Positions 23,824 to 34,990 of a stretch of DNA of 64,000 nucleotides are shown one piece after another (the first letter of the stretch is position 1; every line of letters begins with the position of its first letter). The translations under genes were made by a program, and so were the position numbers. The notes below the pieces were generated by a model. The model was not told where the DNA came from. It was given only the letters and a program-made list of their open reading frames with translations, and did not search any database. Source of the DNA: Dermanyssus gallinae (lineage: Eukaryota; Arthropoda; Arachnida; Mesostigmata; Dermanyssidae); the NCBI GenBank assembly GCA_003439945.1, contig QVRM01003999.1:1-64000 (forward strand), given 5' to 3'.

Positions 23824-24214
23824 GCGTATATTGTTAAAAAATATTTGTCTGATATTGTTGTATTTTACTTCCTAGATTTTATATTCTAACAAACTTTATT
23901 TAACGTATCTCGATTAGACAGTACTGTGCTTTTTGTCACCAAAAAGGCACCTACGAGGCTTCAGTTGCTAAACGTATGTTTTTGCTATCAGGAAAGATAG
24001 CAAAAACATACTGCCTCGGCAAGCGTATATTGTTAAAAACATATCTGTCTGATATTGTTGTATTTTATTTTCTATTCCAACTAACTTGATTTAACGTATC
24101 TCGATTAGACAGTACTGTGTTTTTTTGTCACCAAAAAGGCTCCTACGAGGCTTCAGTTGCTAAACGTTTGTGTTTTGCTATCACGAAGGATAGCAAAAAA
24201 CATACTGCCTCGGC
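23824..24214 (+). repeat. Tandem duplication, two ~199-bp units with internal hairpin
   Basis: Unit 1 (23,824-24,022) and unit 2 (24,023-24,214) share GCGTATATTGTTAAAAA, GTCTGATATTGTTGTATTTTA, ACGTATCTCGATTAGACAGT, TTGTCACCAAAAAGGC and CTACGAGGCTTCAGTTGCT. Each ends with a hairpin followed by ACTGCCTCGGC. In unit 1 the stem is perfect (16 bp, 23,974-23,989 with 23,996-24,011). In unit 2 it has about three mismatches. Confidence 0.92.
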
Positions 24215-24675
24215 GACGGTGATTAATACTGTCACTTTTTTATTAAAGATATTATTGTGGCAGAAGACCACATCAGACTTTTATGGTGAATACCAATTAC
24301 GAAAAATTAAATGTTCTCTCAAAGATTGTAATATCTATGTGAACGTTTTGCTTGGATCAGTTCATTCGGACCAGAATAGCCATGGCTACGTGAAGCGTAC
24401 CGATCTATATGAAAGGCGCATAACTTTTTCGACTTGAACGACTGCATACTCATTCTTTATTGCTCATTCGTTCCTAAAACAAAACACATAACATTCGTTT
24501 TTAAACAATTTGGTGCCGGCGACAGGAACGGAATAGTCTACAACGTAGCTCGCAAAAGATCATAGTCAAAGCGAGGCTTCTAGCCCAACGGCCCTGTATA
24601 TATCTTATATTGGATTATTAATTGACATGAGATTGAGAAGAAACCTACAGTTGTCATAGTGGACGTACGTTAAGC

Positions 24676-24677
24676 TA

Positions 24678-24740
<63 letters not shown>
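24676..24740. repeat. Compound (TA)n(TG)n microsatellite
   Basis: About 50 bases of TA followed by about 16 bases of GT. Confidence 0.95.
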
Positions 24741-24742
<2 letters not shown>

Positions 24743-25463
24743 TTTCGCACGATCATGAAACTAGCGCGAGCAACCCTAACGGTAGAAGTAGTAGAAGTTG
24801 TGGTGGTGATGATGATAATAATGCAAATTAGCGTCCACGAACGTGACATTGTACTCCACCCGATTGCAAATGATTCTGTTGTCGTCGTCGTCGTTGTACG
24901 GCCATTATTGTTTAGGCACCGAACGCTGTCAGCTATTTCGAGCTGTCCGAGAGGTTGAGGGCAGCTCGCTCATTCGAACTCAGTGCTCATTTCAGCCTTT
25001 GAGCACGAAGCCACGAGATCGCCACCACCACCACCACCGCCGCCACGGCGTCATGTCCGAATCACCAGCAGTCAGGCTTCGGGTACTTCCTGCCAACGCA
25101 TGCATAGGAAGGAGCTGCAGGACGAAACGGAGTCATGCCGTCATCTGTCATGTGTCGTCTGCCACACGTTGCCGGCTGTCCGCAGGCGCGCATTGTGTAG
25201 AGCGTGCCCCATGGCTTGGTTGACCATCGAACGCTGTTAGCGCTGACAGCCCGGACAGTTCGCATTCGGAGAGCGTATCACGTTCCCTCGTCATCGTCAT
25301 CATCATCATCCACTCTACTACTACTACTACTACGACTAACCCCACCACAGCCGCTGTAGAGGACCGTTGGCGGCACGACGGGCAAATGAAAATTCATCCT
25401 TCCCACAACAGTGCACAAAGCGGGAAATCAAACAGAGGATTTCGCGAAACTGTATATATACAC

Positions 25464-25495
25464 ATCTCTCTCTCTCGATATATATATATATATAT

Positions 25496-25591
<96 letters not shown>
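25464..25591. repeat. Compound (TC)n(TA)n microsatellite
   Basis: Short TC run followed by more than 100 bases of TA with rare interruptions. Confidence 0.95.
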
Positions 25592-25594
<3 letters not shown>

Positions 25595-26530
25595 TACTTG
25601 TATGTGTGTACACCTCTGTCTCCATCTCGTCGGTCCGACCCTGTTGTCGTGTCTGCCTTACTTACTGCTTTTCAACGCACTCGATATACACAGCACGTAA
25701 CATATATGTATGGGAGATAAAATCGCGTTGTTTGAAAGATGCAAACACATTTACAGTATCGATATCTTCCAACCCCGTCTGTTTGCGAGTTTTGCCCGGT
25801 CTCTAATTGCTGTCTGTAATGGGAAACTCCGGTTAATGCTTCTCTCGCTCACAACTGTTGGAATCAAAAGCGGTGGCTATGCATCACAACAAACTTATGT
25901 GTGCTTTTAGAATACCAAACATCAAACGAATTCAATGAACGTACGTCAAACGTTCTAATGCCCATTGAACGCAGAAGCAACAATTATGGCCACAGCAACT
26001 GCCGCAGAAGTACTATATGATCTTTTTTATATATATAGAGAGAAAGACAGACCTAAAGTGGCAAAGCCCATGTTGAAAGGAAAGCGATGCCGAGGCCTCG
26101 GGCCATCTGTGAGCTTTTTATGCATATAAACACACTGGACCGTCGCCGCTTGCGTACGCTTTGACGGTGTTTGCTTATGCTACGATTTGTTGCCACGCTC
26201 TGTTTGTATGATACACATTAAGTAAGCAGGAAAATACATTCCATATCTCGTTTCTGCCGCTAAGGACAGAATGGATCCGGCTAAGACCAGCAAGTCGCCC
26301 CTAAACAATCTTCCAGCAAGACGAATACATTTAGGAGGCGCTTATACGATACGGACGAGAGAGATGGTAGAGTGTTTAGATGGCGAAACGCTGCATCTTT
26401 GTAAAGGCCAAAACGAAATACAAAATGGGGCCTGTAATACTTAGCAGGGTTCGCGTTTTTATCCCCTCATAGTTGTGATCGATAGTTCTATCGTATTTAG
26501 AATAACAAACATGTACATGATAATATATAT

Positions 26531-26700
26531 GTATGGCTTAGTGGCAAAGCCTTTGCCTTGCATTCGGGAGGACATGGTTCGAGACCCAGACCGGCCACTC
26601 TTAAATTGGTTTGCATGGTTTTCAATTTAAGGTAAATGCCGGCGTGGATTCAAATTAGCCATGACACGAAAAAACCGTACACGGGCATTAGCCTTACGGA
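26531..26700 (+). mobile_element. tRNA-derived SINE, family B, copy 2
   Basis: Box A TGGCTTAGTGGC (from about 26,534) and box B TGGTTCGAGACCC (from about 26,575) are both well preserved, about 41 bases apart. The body matches the copy at 17,051-17,216. The 3' end (GCATTAGCCTTACGGA) runs directly into (TA)n at 26,701-26,716, so TA may be this family's tail or its insertion site. It looks like the younger of the two copies. Confidence 0.88.
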
Positions 26701-26760
26701 ATATATATATATATATGGAGAGAGAGCGCGCGAGAGAGAGATGGAGGAGAGAGAGCGGGT
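26701..26760. repeat. Compound (TA)n(GA)n microsatellite at SINE-B 3' end
   Basis: TA run of 16 bases followed by GA-rich sequence. Confidence 0.9.
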
Positions 26761-28556
26761 GGGCTCCTGCGAGAATCGGTGGCTATAGATGACGCCTCTT
26801 ATGCACGGTTGCGTCCTTCCGGGGAGAGGGGTATTTTTGCTTTTTATGATTTTCTTTTTTTTGTTCTGCTCGGTCATAGATGGCGTCGTTGTCGTGGTCA
26901 CCGCCATTGGTCGATGGTGCACAACGTCGTCCCAATCGGACGACGCCACACCAGGGCCGGTTTCCTCGATTCGATCCAGCTAGCAGATTACTGAACCTGC
27001 ATGGCACCGAGACGCTTCGTTCACTCGACTGACGCGCGACAGACGAATGATCTTAGCCCACCTAGACCTAGACTGTACACGGTGACTAAAACAACAACAG
27101 CAGCGGCTACGGCAACAACAACAACAACAACAACAACAACAAGAACAACGGCAACAACAACAACAAATCTGGCAACGTCAAACTAAGCCAAGCCGAACCG
27201 AACAAGCCCGCGTTACTGCTGTTGGTGGCTACTACTACTACTGGAGCAAAGGAGTCCTTTCTCGATCCACCACTGATCGAGGAGCAACAGTTAAACTCGT
27301 CAGCAGCCAATTCGATGTTGTAACAGTCTAGTTTCATGCCATTGCTGCTAGCCGACAGCGCAGGAGACACGCTATACGCAGATCATACACCTTCGACGAA
27401 GTGTGAACGTGGTCGTATCGCCGTCCGTACGCGGCGTCAAAATGACGGAACTGGTTTCCGCCTTCGCGTCTAGTGCCGCTGTGATTGACGCATTGCTGGC
27501 ACTGTCATTCGGTCGGCCCCGGCTGGCCCCATCGATGCTGATATTGCCATTCATCTCCCTGCCTTTCAATCTCTCTCTCTCTCCCTCCCTCGCTCTCTCT
27601 CTCTCTCCCTCTCTATATATATATATCTTGTTTTTGTCCCGCTTCTTCTCACACCTCTTGTCTCTCACTTCTCTCTAAGAGACCCCACCGGCTAGCGGTG
27701 AGCTCAGCCGCCCATTCATGTCCCAGAGTGCTCTTCTTTTTTTATTCTCCTTTTCATTCTTTCTATTTTCATCCTCGACTCCCCCTCGAGCGTAAATTCG
27801 TTTGTTCATATATCTTTCCAGACGGCACCTAATTCGTTCGATCGCTTCTCCCATGAACCGTTACCCCCAGCAGCGTCGTGGGCGTCAAGGACACATCGGT
27901 CCTCCGTTGTCCTTCCTCTTAGCCGAGTGACGTTGCGCTCGTCCGAGACGCCGGTAGTACTACTAAAAAGTATGCCTCAGGTGAGGTCTCCAGTGAAGAA
28001 GACGTAATGGCACAATACGCCGGAACACATGAGCGTACTCTGGGACAAGCACTCGTGGCACGCTCGGCAATCTAGATTGAAATCCTCTGGAGTACGATGT
28101 GACGTGTGGCATTAGTGAGCGAGACTCTAGAGCAAAACTTGACAATACAACGTCCACTTACTCACTGCCTCTATTTTCAGCAGACATTTGCTTGAAATTT
28201 TGATAGGCCGATCTGGCAGGATGCCTGTAAGCGGTTTAGGTCTCGAATCGAGGCGGTGAATCAAGCAAACGGCCGTTACATTGAATACGTACGTCTGCCA
28301 GGAATGTGGCCTAGCGGCACGTGCAAAAAATGCCATTCAAACATTTGCCTACATTTGGAAAAACTGCCGAAAAACGAACGAGCGGCATCGCCGATGTAGC
28401 AGCCGTACTATTGCCGTGTACTGCGGTATATCTATACGCGAATGTATGCGTGCGTAAACGTGGAAATGTGTATCGGTAGTGTCGTATCTGTTCTCCTTCA
28501 CAGCTACCAAACTGTAGTGTGTTTACTAGTGACAGTAGATGCACAAGCAGCAGTCA
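26761..28556. other. Intergenic, repeat-rich
   Basis: CAA repeats at 27,090-27,172 and compound (CT)n(AT)n at 27,570-27,626. Open frames on both strands show no conserved domain. Confidence 0.45.
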
Positions 28557-28742
28557 AGCCCGGTGGCGTAGTGCATTAATCCTGCGCCTCGCAACCGGAG
28601 GAAGCATTTAGGTGCGCGGGTTCGAGCCCCACCGTTGCACATTTGTATTAATGGGGGTCGCCCGTCTATAAAGCAATGCGAAAAACAGTGCCGTGGATGT
28701 TAAGTCTTGGCTGAGGGTCAGCCCGAAAACTTTACTTGTTTA
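28557..28742 (+). mobile_element. tRNA-derived SINE, family A, copy 2
   Basis: Best-preserved plus-strand copy: box A GGTGGCGTAGTGCA (28,561 on) and box B GCGGGTTCGAGCCCC (about 28,616-28,630), about 55 bases apart, followed by a tRNA-unrelated body ending GGTCAGCCCGAAAAC. AAGCAGCAG occurs on both sides (28,545-28,553 and 28,747-28,755) and may be the target duplication, although its repeat-like sequence makes this weak. Confidence 0.9.
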
Positions 28743-28800
28743 GCAAAAGCAGCAGCAAACCTCACAGTAATAGTGATAACAGTAGGGGAGACCAGTATCC

Positions 28801-28850
28801 GATCGTATAAAGACACTCCCTCCCCCCCGGGGGAGTGTCTCTATACGATC
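28801..28850. repeat. 20-bp hairpin with C/G-rich loop
   Basis: 28,801-28,820 pairs with 28,831-28,850 with one mismatch. The loop is TCCCCCCCGG. It lies about 50 bases after the SINE-A copy. Confidence 0.92.
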
Positions 28851-30405
28851 TGATTTGATCGGATTTTTTCTGCCGCTTGCTGTCCTGTGTCGAATGCGTA
28901 CGCGTAAGTCAAAGTGTATCGAACGTCCACCGCGGCAGTAACAGAGAATTACTGCCAAAAACAACAACGACAACAACAACAAAAAGCTACAACGACGACG
29001 ACGACGACAACAAGAACAACAACAACAGTAGTAGCCACACTGGCCACACGGGCGATGATCCGTAGTGTGGTGATCGCTTTACGCTGCGGCTGAATGGGCG
29101 TGGGAGCGAACTCGAGCGTTGGGAATCACCTCTGTAGTAGTCGGTAGGCATCGGCGACGACGACGGCCACGACAACGGTAACGGAACGCGATAGCAGCGC
29201 GATCTCCTCCTCCATGCGTTGAGTCCTCGCCCGCAGTCTCGCTCGCTTAACCAATTGACATCGGCGCCGGACCGGAAGGGGCAGGATCCGATCAGCGGCC
29301 AGGCATCGACCGACTTAGGCGTCAGCGGCGATACCCGCTGTCGCCACACCGCCAACGTTTCAGTCGTCAGGCCTGGGAACGAACGCCGCTGTGTGGGACG
29401 ATGGGACATCAGCAATGCCAGCAACAGTTACACCAGCAATACCAACAGTGACACCAACAGCAACAGCAACAACTGTTGTTGCTGTTGTAGTCAACAGCAG
29501 TGGCCGCAGTTCTGCGTCTTCGGAGTGCAGCGCCCTATACTGGCGCCATCGGCTCAATGCAATGCGCGCTCCGTGACGACAGATTCGCGCAGATCCGACA
29601 TTGGCAGCCCGACATCGATACCTTTCAGAGTTGGTTTGCCACTGCCTTGACTATTACTACTACTACTACTACTACTACTACTGGTTAGTACTGGTGCGAC
29701 TAGAAACGCTACTACGGGGCCATACAGTGTAGCTTGGATCGCTGACGCGTCTGACTATCAATGCCTGCCACACTCATGACTCATTGATGAACTGAAGTGC
29801 TGAGGTCCACAGGTACGCGCGAACAGACGTACAGATTGTGCATCCGTTTGAGCGCATACATTCAGATTGATACACACACAAATGCATACGTTGTTTCTCT
29901 CTCATGCACACGCAAATGTTGTCAAGTGTGACGCACTTGAATGTCTCTCCGTACTCCAACAGCCCGCCATCTGGTAGATGACAAAATGCGTCTGCATCGT
30001 GTTTGCCTCGCGCTCAAAGCTGGCCATCAATCTGCGTTAGCCTTCAGGGACCGCACACACCGGTAAAATTTTATATTCTAAAAAATGCAGGCATGGAAAA
30101 TGCCGATTGTGAGCTGTTTTAATGTTGAGTTGAGTTGAATTTGATTGTTTTAATTAACATGATCCGAAATTGAAAATCCCGTTGTATGTGCAAATCATGC
30201 AACTGCCGGCAAATCCACAACTGGTATACCTTTAGTACAAATAGTAGGGTTTCAAGAATGCTAAAGTAACCGTTTAATCGAAAGTATGGCCAAACTATGT
30301 GCAGGTTTTTGTAAGGCTCACATCGGCTCCAAATCAGTAATTTTCCCGCCTACTACATTGCAGAGGAATGAATCAAAACAATTGAACAAAACTCTTGTAT
30401 GTACC
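28851..30405. other. Intergenic with CAA/ACT repeats
   Basis: CAA/CGA repeats at 28,957-29,033, CAG/CAA near 29,429-29,490, and ACT repeats at 29,650-29,680. Overlapping 140-codon open frames on opposite strands (28,987-29,424 minus; 29,219-29,650 plus) cover a GC-rich piece but neither has a recognised domain. Confidence 0.4.
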
Positions 30406-30434
30406 ATATATATATATATATATATATAAATATA
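30406..30434. repeat. (TA)n tract left of foldback element 1
   Basis: AT run with one AAA interruption, ending at the element's TA target site. Confidence 0.9.
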
Positions 30435-31586
30435 CAGGGTGTTCCTATTTGTGTGTCCAAAACGCTAGGATATGGTCAAACTCGGTGAGAAAATCATTTT
30501 TGTCAATGGGTGGAAGCCGGGAAAACGTTTTGTTTAGGAGTGAGGATGAAATTTATAAAAGCAGTTATTCTGTCTTTTTTCTCCTACATAGTTGTGCAAA
30601 ATCTACGTTTGCGGGAGAACCAGTCAGCGCACAAACCGATCATACCGGCGTGTTTGGCGGAAAATTCTGCACAATAAAGTATACATTACTAGCTTGCGTA
30701 GCAAAAAGCGAATAGCCAGATTAAGGAAAGTCATAAAAAGTCTAAATTTTACGTTAACGCTTTTTTGTGCAACATCGTAATTTTTTCCATTACGACCAAA
30801 AATGCACGTCCAAAAGACTACTCTCAGGCAATAGCAGATATAATGCCCACTACATTCGTACCAAAGTGATGGTGCTGCGTTACGTAGTTTCCAAGTGACT
30901 AAGCTTTTTCGACAGTCATAGTTGTTATGTTTCACGTTGAAGTTTTCACGTCCAGAACCGTAGCATTTTGCCAAGACGTTTCCGCCCCCTCTTTCCATTA
31001 GAAAAAATTATTCTCTTGCTGAGTTCTACCAAACCTCAAAATATGTACCTAACTTTCTCATACACCCTATGCAAGTATGCATGCCTTCGCTTTCGATATG
31101 ACTGTCGAAAAAGCTTAGTTACTTGGCAACTACGTAACTCAGCACCATCACTTTGGTACGAATGTAGTGGGTATTAAATCTGCTATTGCCTGAGAGTAGT
31201 CTTTTGGACGTGCATTTTTGGTCGTAATTGAAAAAATTACGATGTTGCACAAAAAAGCGTTAACGTAACATTTTGACTTTTTATGACTTTCCTTAATCTG
31301 GCTATTCGCTTTTTGCTACGCAAGCTAGTAATGTATACTTTATTGTGCAGAATTTCCCGCCAAACACGCCGGTATGATCGGTTCCTTTGTGCGCTGACTG
31401 GTTCTCCCGCAAACGTAGATTTTGCACAACTATGTAGGAGAAAAAAGACAGAATAACTGCTTTTATAAATTTCATCCTCACTCCTAAACAAAACGTTTTC
31501 CCGGCTTCCACCCATTGGCAAAAATGATTTTCTTACCGAGTTTGACCATACCCTAGCGTTTTGGACACACAAATAGGAACACCCTG
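30435..31586. mobile_element. Foldback DNA element 1 (long inverted repeat)
   Basis: Left arm 30,435-30,920 is almost exactly complementary to right arm 31,097-31,586, with a 176-bp unpaired centre. Termini are CAGGGTGTTCC inward from both ends, flanked by TA (30,433-30,434 and 31,587-31,588), consistent with a Tc1/mariner-type TA target duplication. The arms differ by scattered substitutions and a small indel (near CGCACAAA at 30,628), so they have diverged a little since formation. Open frames in the arms (for example 30,395-30,715) match no transposase, so mobility would need a trans-acting enzyme. Confidence 0.93.
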
Positions 31587-31592
31587 TATATA

Positions 31593-31672
<80 letters not shown>
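31587..31672. repeat. (TA)n tract between foldback elements
   Basis: About 86 bases of almost pure TA joining the right end of element 1 to the left end of element 2. Confidence 0.95.
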
Positions 31673-31675
<3 letters not shown>

Positions 31676-32732
31676 GGTATTACAGGAATATTTGATCATC
31701 GATATATAGAATTGTAGAGCTCGTTAAGGCAAATATTTTTTCCAATGGAACATGGTCTCTAAGAGGCCCTGTTTCGGAATGAGAGTTAAATTACTACAAT
31801 TTGTGACATTGGTGTTTTTGCCCGACATAGGAGCATAGAATGTGCTGTTGCGAGACAACCAGGTTTCCTAGACAGAAGCTAAACACACCGCCGTGTTCGT
31901 GAGCAAATTCTGCTTCTTTCAAATAACTCATAAGGCCGGTCAGAAGATGCTACATGGTCGCTTAGAAGAGATTCGCCAAAATGAAGTTATTTTATTAACC
32001 TTCACGCCCAATACCTCAAAATCATTACCTTACGACCACTTACAGCGCTCTAAACTAACATATTCAGGCAAATGCGCATTTCATGACGATTATTTTTGTA
32101 CCAAACTTATGGCAATGCGAGCTGTGGTTGCGGAATTAATTACGATTTTTTGGTGGGATGTCCAGATTAAGTGCATGTAAAATGACTGTGTGGCGACGTT
32201 CACTACCGCCGACGTGTCGCGCGACAGCCGCAGCGCGTCATTTTACATGCACTTAATCTGGACATCCCACCAAAAAATCGTAATTACTCCGCAACCACAG
32301 CTCGCATTGCCATAATGATGGTACCAAAATGATCGTCATGAAATGCGCAATTGCCTGAATTTGTTAGTTTAGAGCGCTGTAAGTGGTCGTAAGGTAATGA
32401 TTTTGAAGTATTGGGCGTGAAGGTTAATAAAATAACTTCATTTTGGCGAATTCTCTTCTAAGCGGCCATGTAGCATCTTCTGACCGGTTCTTCGAAAGAA
32501 GCAGAATTCTCTCACGGCGGTGTGTTTAGCTTCTGTCTAGGAAACCTGGTTGTCTCGCAACAGCACATTATATGCTCCTATGTCGGGCAAAAACACCAAT
32601 GTCACAAATTGTAGTAATTTAACTCTCATTCCGAAACAGGGCCTCTTAGAGACCATGTTCCATTGGAAAAAATATTTGCCTTAACGAGCTCTAAAATTCC
32701 ATATATCGTTGATCAAATATTTCTGTAATACC

Positions 32733-32735
<3 letters not shown>
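31673..32735. mobile_element. Foldback DNA element 2 (long inverted repeat)
   Basis: Left arm 31,673-32,186 pairs with right arm 32,237-32,735 across a 50-base GC-rich loop. The loop itself contains a perfect palindrome, GTCGCGCGAC. Termini are CAGGGTATTAC inward, flanked by TA at 31,671-31,672 and 32,736-32,737. Its arms share ordered motifs with element 1 (TACGACCA, TCAGGCAA, the CGTGTT-AAATTCTGC block) and match the lone arm at 3,725-4,112 more closely. No transposase is encoded. Confidence 0.93.

Positions 32736-32766
<31 letters not shown>
32736..32766. repeat. (TA)n tract right of foldback element 2
   Basis: TA run beginning at the element's right target site. Confidence 0.9.
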
Positions 32767-32770
<4 letters not shown>

Positions 32771-33185
32771 AGTGTTTTTTTATTTAAAAGAATGTTAAAA
32801 GAGACAAAAACTCAGTCAGACCTTGTCGCTGTTAAAACTCACCGTTGTTGCCAATTTCGTTTGCACTATGCGAAAAATAAATGATAACTAAATCGAAATT
32901 GTTCTTGAATGAGCCAATATAAATCAAGCAGGCCAGGAAGAAGAACCAGGCACAAGTATGAGGCTATTCTGGTCCTGACTTTAAGATGGTGTCTACCCCT
33001 GGCAACCCTTTTGTGTCGCCGACACGTTTCGCTACTCAGTGGGGCGTAATCGATTGATTACTAAGCGCCATTAATCGATTTGCGAGAGAAAACTTTGTTC
33101 TCTGACGTTACAGCCTCAACACTTAAGCAGATCATTCGGACACGTTTTACATGACCGTGATCCAGTCGTTACGTGCTTATGTATG

Positions 33186-33221
<36 letters not shown>

Positions 33222-33900
33222 ATATATATATTTATATATGTTCAGCTCAAACGCAATGCCTTCCTGAAGCTGCCTGCCTATCTCCTGTTTAATGTTTGAC
33301 TGCATTTTACAGATAGTCTAGGTCTCAGACACGGCTCTCCATTCGGGGTACGCAGGCGTCCACTCCTTTGTGAATTCCCATCACGGCGGCACCGACGTTG
33401 CCTCCCTAATGTCCAGGAGAGAGGGATACTATAGGAGAAGTTTTCCTGTTGTCCCTCCTACCCTTAGGCTGTCAGATAAATCGCTTAACAGGGTGACCTT
33501 CGGGTCCCACCCACTTAGTGTTTTGTATGTGTATATATATATATATATATATATAGATGTATATATGCAATATCCCTCTATATATATTTGGAATACTGAA
33601 AGCCAAATCACATGCCAAGTTGCTTTTGATTACACACAACGCAAAATAAAGGATTCTTTGCATCCATCCTGACGATGTTTAATCATCTCACGTAAGTCGT
33701 GTGTTCTAACTTACCGAGATATTCAACCTAGACTAAAGCTAGATCTTATAGTTATACAAAAAGCAAATACGAAAAAGAATTTCCGAGTAGCTGTTTAATG
33801 GTACGCTCTCTCTTTATGTAGATATTCATTAGACGAAGAACTACGTCTGCGAGATTTGGGTGTTACGCATGTTCCGGACGGTTATGGACGGAGACGCAGT
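32767..33900. other. Intergenic with TA tracts
   Basis: (TA)n at 33,187-33,238 and 33,533-33,556. No gene motif recognised. Confidence 0.45.
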
Positions 33901-33934
33901 TTGACTGAGCAGAACATGTCCGCGCATCAAAGTG

Positions 33935-34565
33935 TTCTGACGTTATATATTTTGATTTTATTTCCGCTTTTAAAACTGTAACACACAATAAACTACTCGA
34001 GTTGTTGCCTAAATTTGAGGTGGGCATCAAAAATTGTTGCAGAAAAAAGGATTTCCTACGTGAGCGGACCTTCCATGTACGTATTCATAATGCTCTGTCT
34101 GAGAGGGCTAAAGCTACCTCCAATTGCTTTCAAGCAACATTTCTTGGGCAATTTATGTATATCTTTCACATCAATTTGCTAAAGTATAGCACAATATTAT
34201 TCCCAAAAACGTGCAATGCAAGATCTATGCGGATGGTAGTAACATATACGAAGAAGTGGCCTCATCCGAGGACTGCAAGAAACTGTAGAATAAGGTAAAT
34301 GAGTTTTACAAGTGGTCTGCCTCGCTTACTCTGAAACTATCAGTGGCAAAATGCGTTTTACTTCATTTTGGTCACGAAAATGCAGAGTAAAATTACTCCA
34401 TCGGTGACCATCCTGTTGCCTCGAAACAACTGATCAGAACTCTTGGTGTTATGACGTCTGTTAATATGGAGTACACAGAACACGTAAAAGATATCGTTTT
34501 AGAAACAACACAGAGAGCGAACTGGATTACACGCTCATTCATACTTTCTCCTCGACAAAATATGC
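33935..34565 (+). pseudogene. CR1/Jockey-type LINE RT relic
   Basis: In order: FDFISAFKTV-like motif A (about 33,950), HNKLLELLPKF (about 33,987), GTFLGQF in the motif B position (about 34,140), IYADGSNIYEE (motif C, 34,223-34,255; YADD changed to YADG), YKWSASLTLKLS with KCVLLHFG (about 34,300-34,375), and RTLGVMTSVNMEYTEH (about 34,437-34,480). These are the usual CR1/Jockey landmarks in the correct order. Multiple frameshifts and stops (a TAG within the segment after YADG) show it is dead. A mariner fragment begins right behind it. Confidence 0.8.
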
Positions 34566-34594
34566 AGTAAATACCGACGCAAAATTGCAAACAA

Positions 34595-34990
34595 GTGTGG
34601 GACACTATGTATACGTATAACACTATGTATACGTGGTACCGTCGATTTCGCGACGGCTGTGAAGAGACCAAAGATTACCGTCGTTCGGGAGTGCCTTCGA
34701 CGTCAAGAACAGACAAAACCGTTAAACAAATTCTTGATATCGTACTCAACAATCGCCGAGCTATGTATGTTCTATCAGAAGGTTAGCTACGGAATTGAAT
34801 ACATCTTATTCTTCCCAACAATCTTGCCCAATTTTTTATACGCCGGAAGACTGGCAGCGAAGTTCGTCCCAAAAATGTTGAATTTTCAACAAGAACATTT
34901 TAGAAGATTAAATGATTATGCTGATTATTTTGTATTATTATGTATCACAACATTTTCGGTCTGCGCTCGTATCAACCGTTTCCCTGTTTC
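34595..34990 (+). pseudogene. Mariner transposase fragment, second family, copy 1
   Basis: N-terminal DNA-binding part of a different (cecropia-like) mariner: TWYRRFRDGCEETKDYRRSG, then PSTSRTDKTVKQIL, a frameshift, VSYGIEYIL, and GRLAAKFVPKMLNFQQ. The catalytic region is absent. The LAAKFVPK-type block matches the minus-strand pieces at 37.8 and 38.6 kb. Confidence 0.78.

Larger units (their letters stand above)
24215..26530. other. Intergenic with microsatellites
   Basis: (TA)n(TG)n at 24,676-24,740, GTC/CAC repeats near 24,880-25,040, ACT-type repeats near 25,315-25,335, and compound (TC)n(AT)n at 25,464-25,591. No gene motif. Overlapping Ile/Tyr frames are artefacts. Confidence 0.5.

Noticed and set aside
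28557..28640. tRNA gene within SINE-A
   Set aside because: Box spacing is too long, no acceptor stem is formed, and the sequence is part of a repeated 185-bp unit.
28987..29650. Overlapping 145- and 143-codon frames on opposite strands
   Set aside because: GC-rich composition explains the lack of stops. Neither has a recognisable motif and both run into simple repeats.
30395..30715. Protein encoded in the foldback arm
   Set aside because: The same frame appears reversed in the other arm only because the DNA is duplicated. No transposase motif and the start lies in a TA tract.
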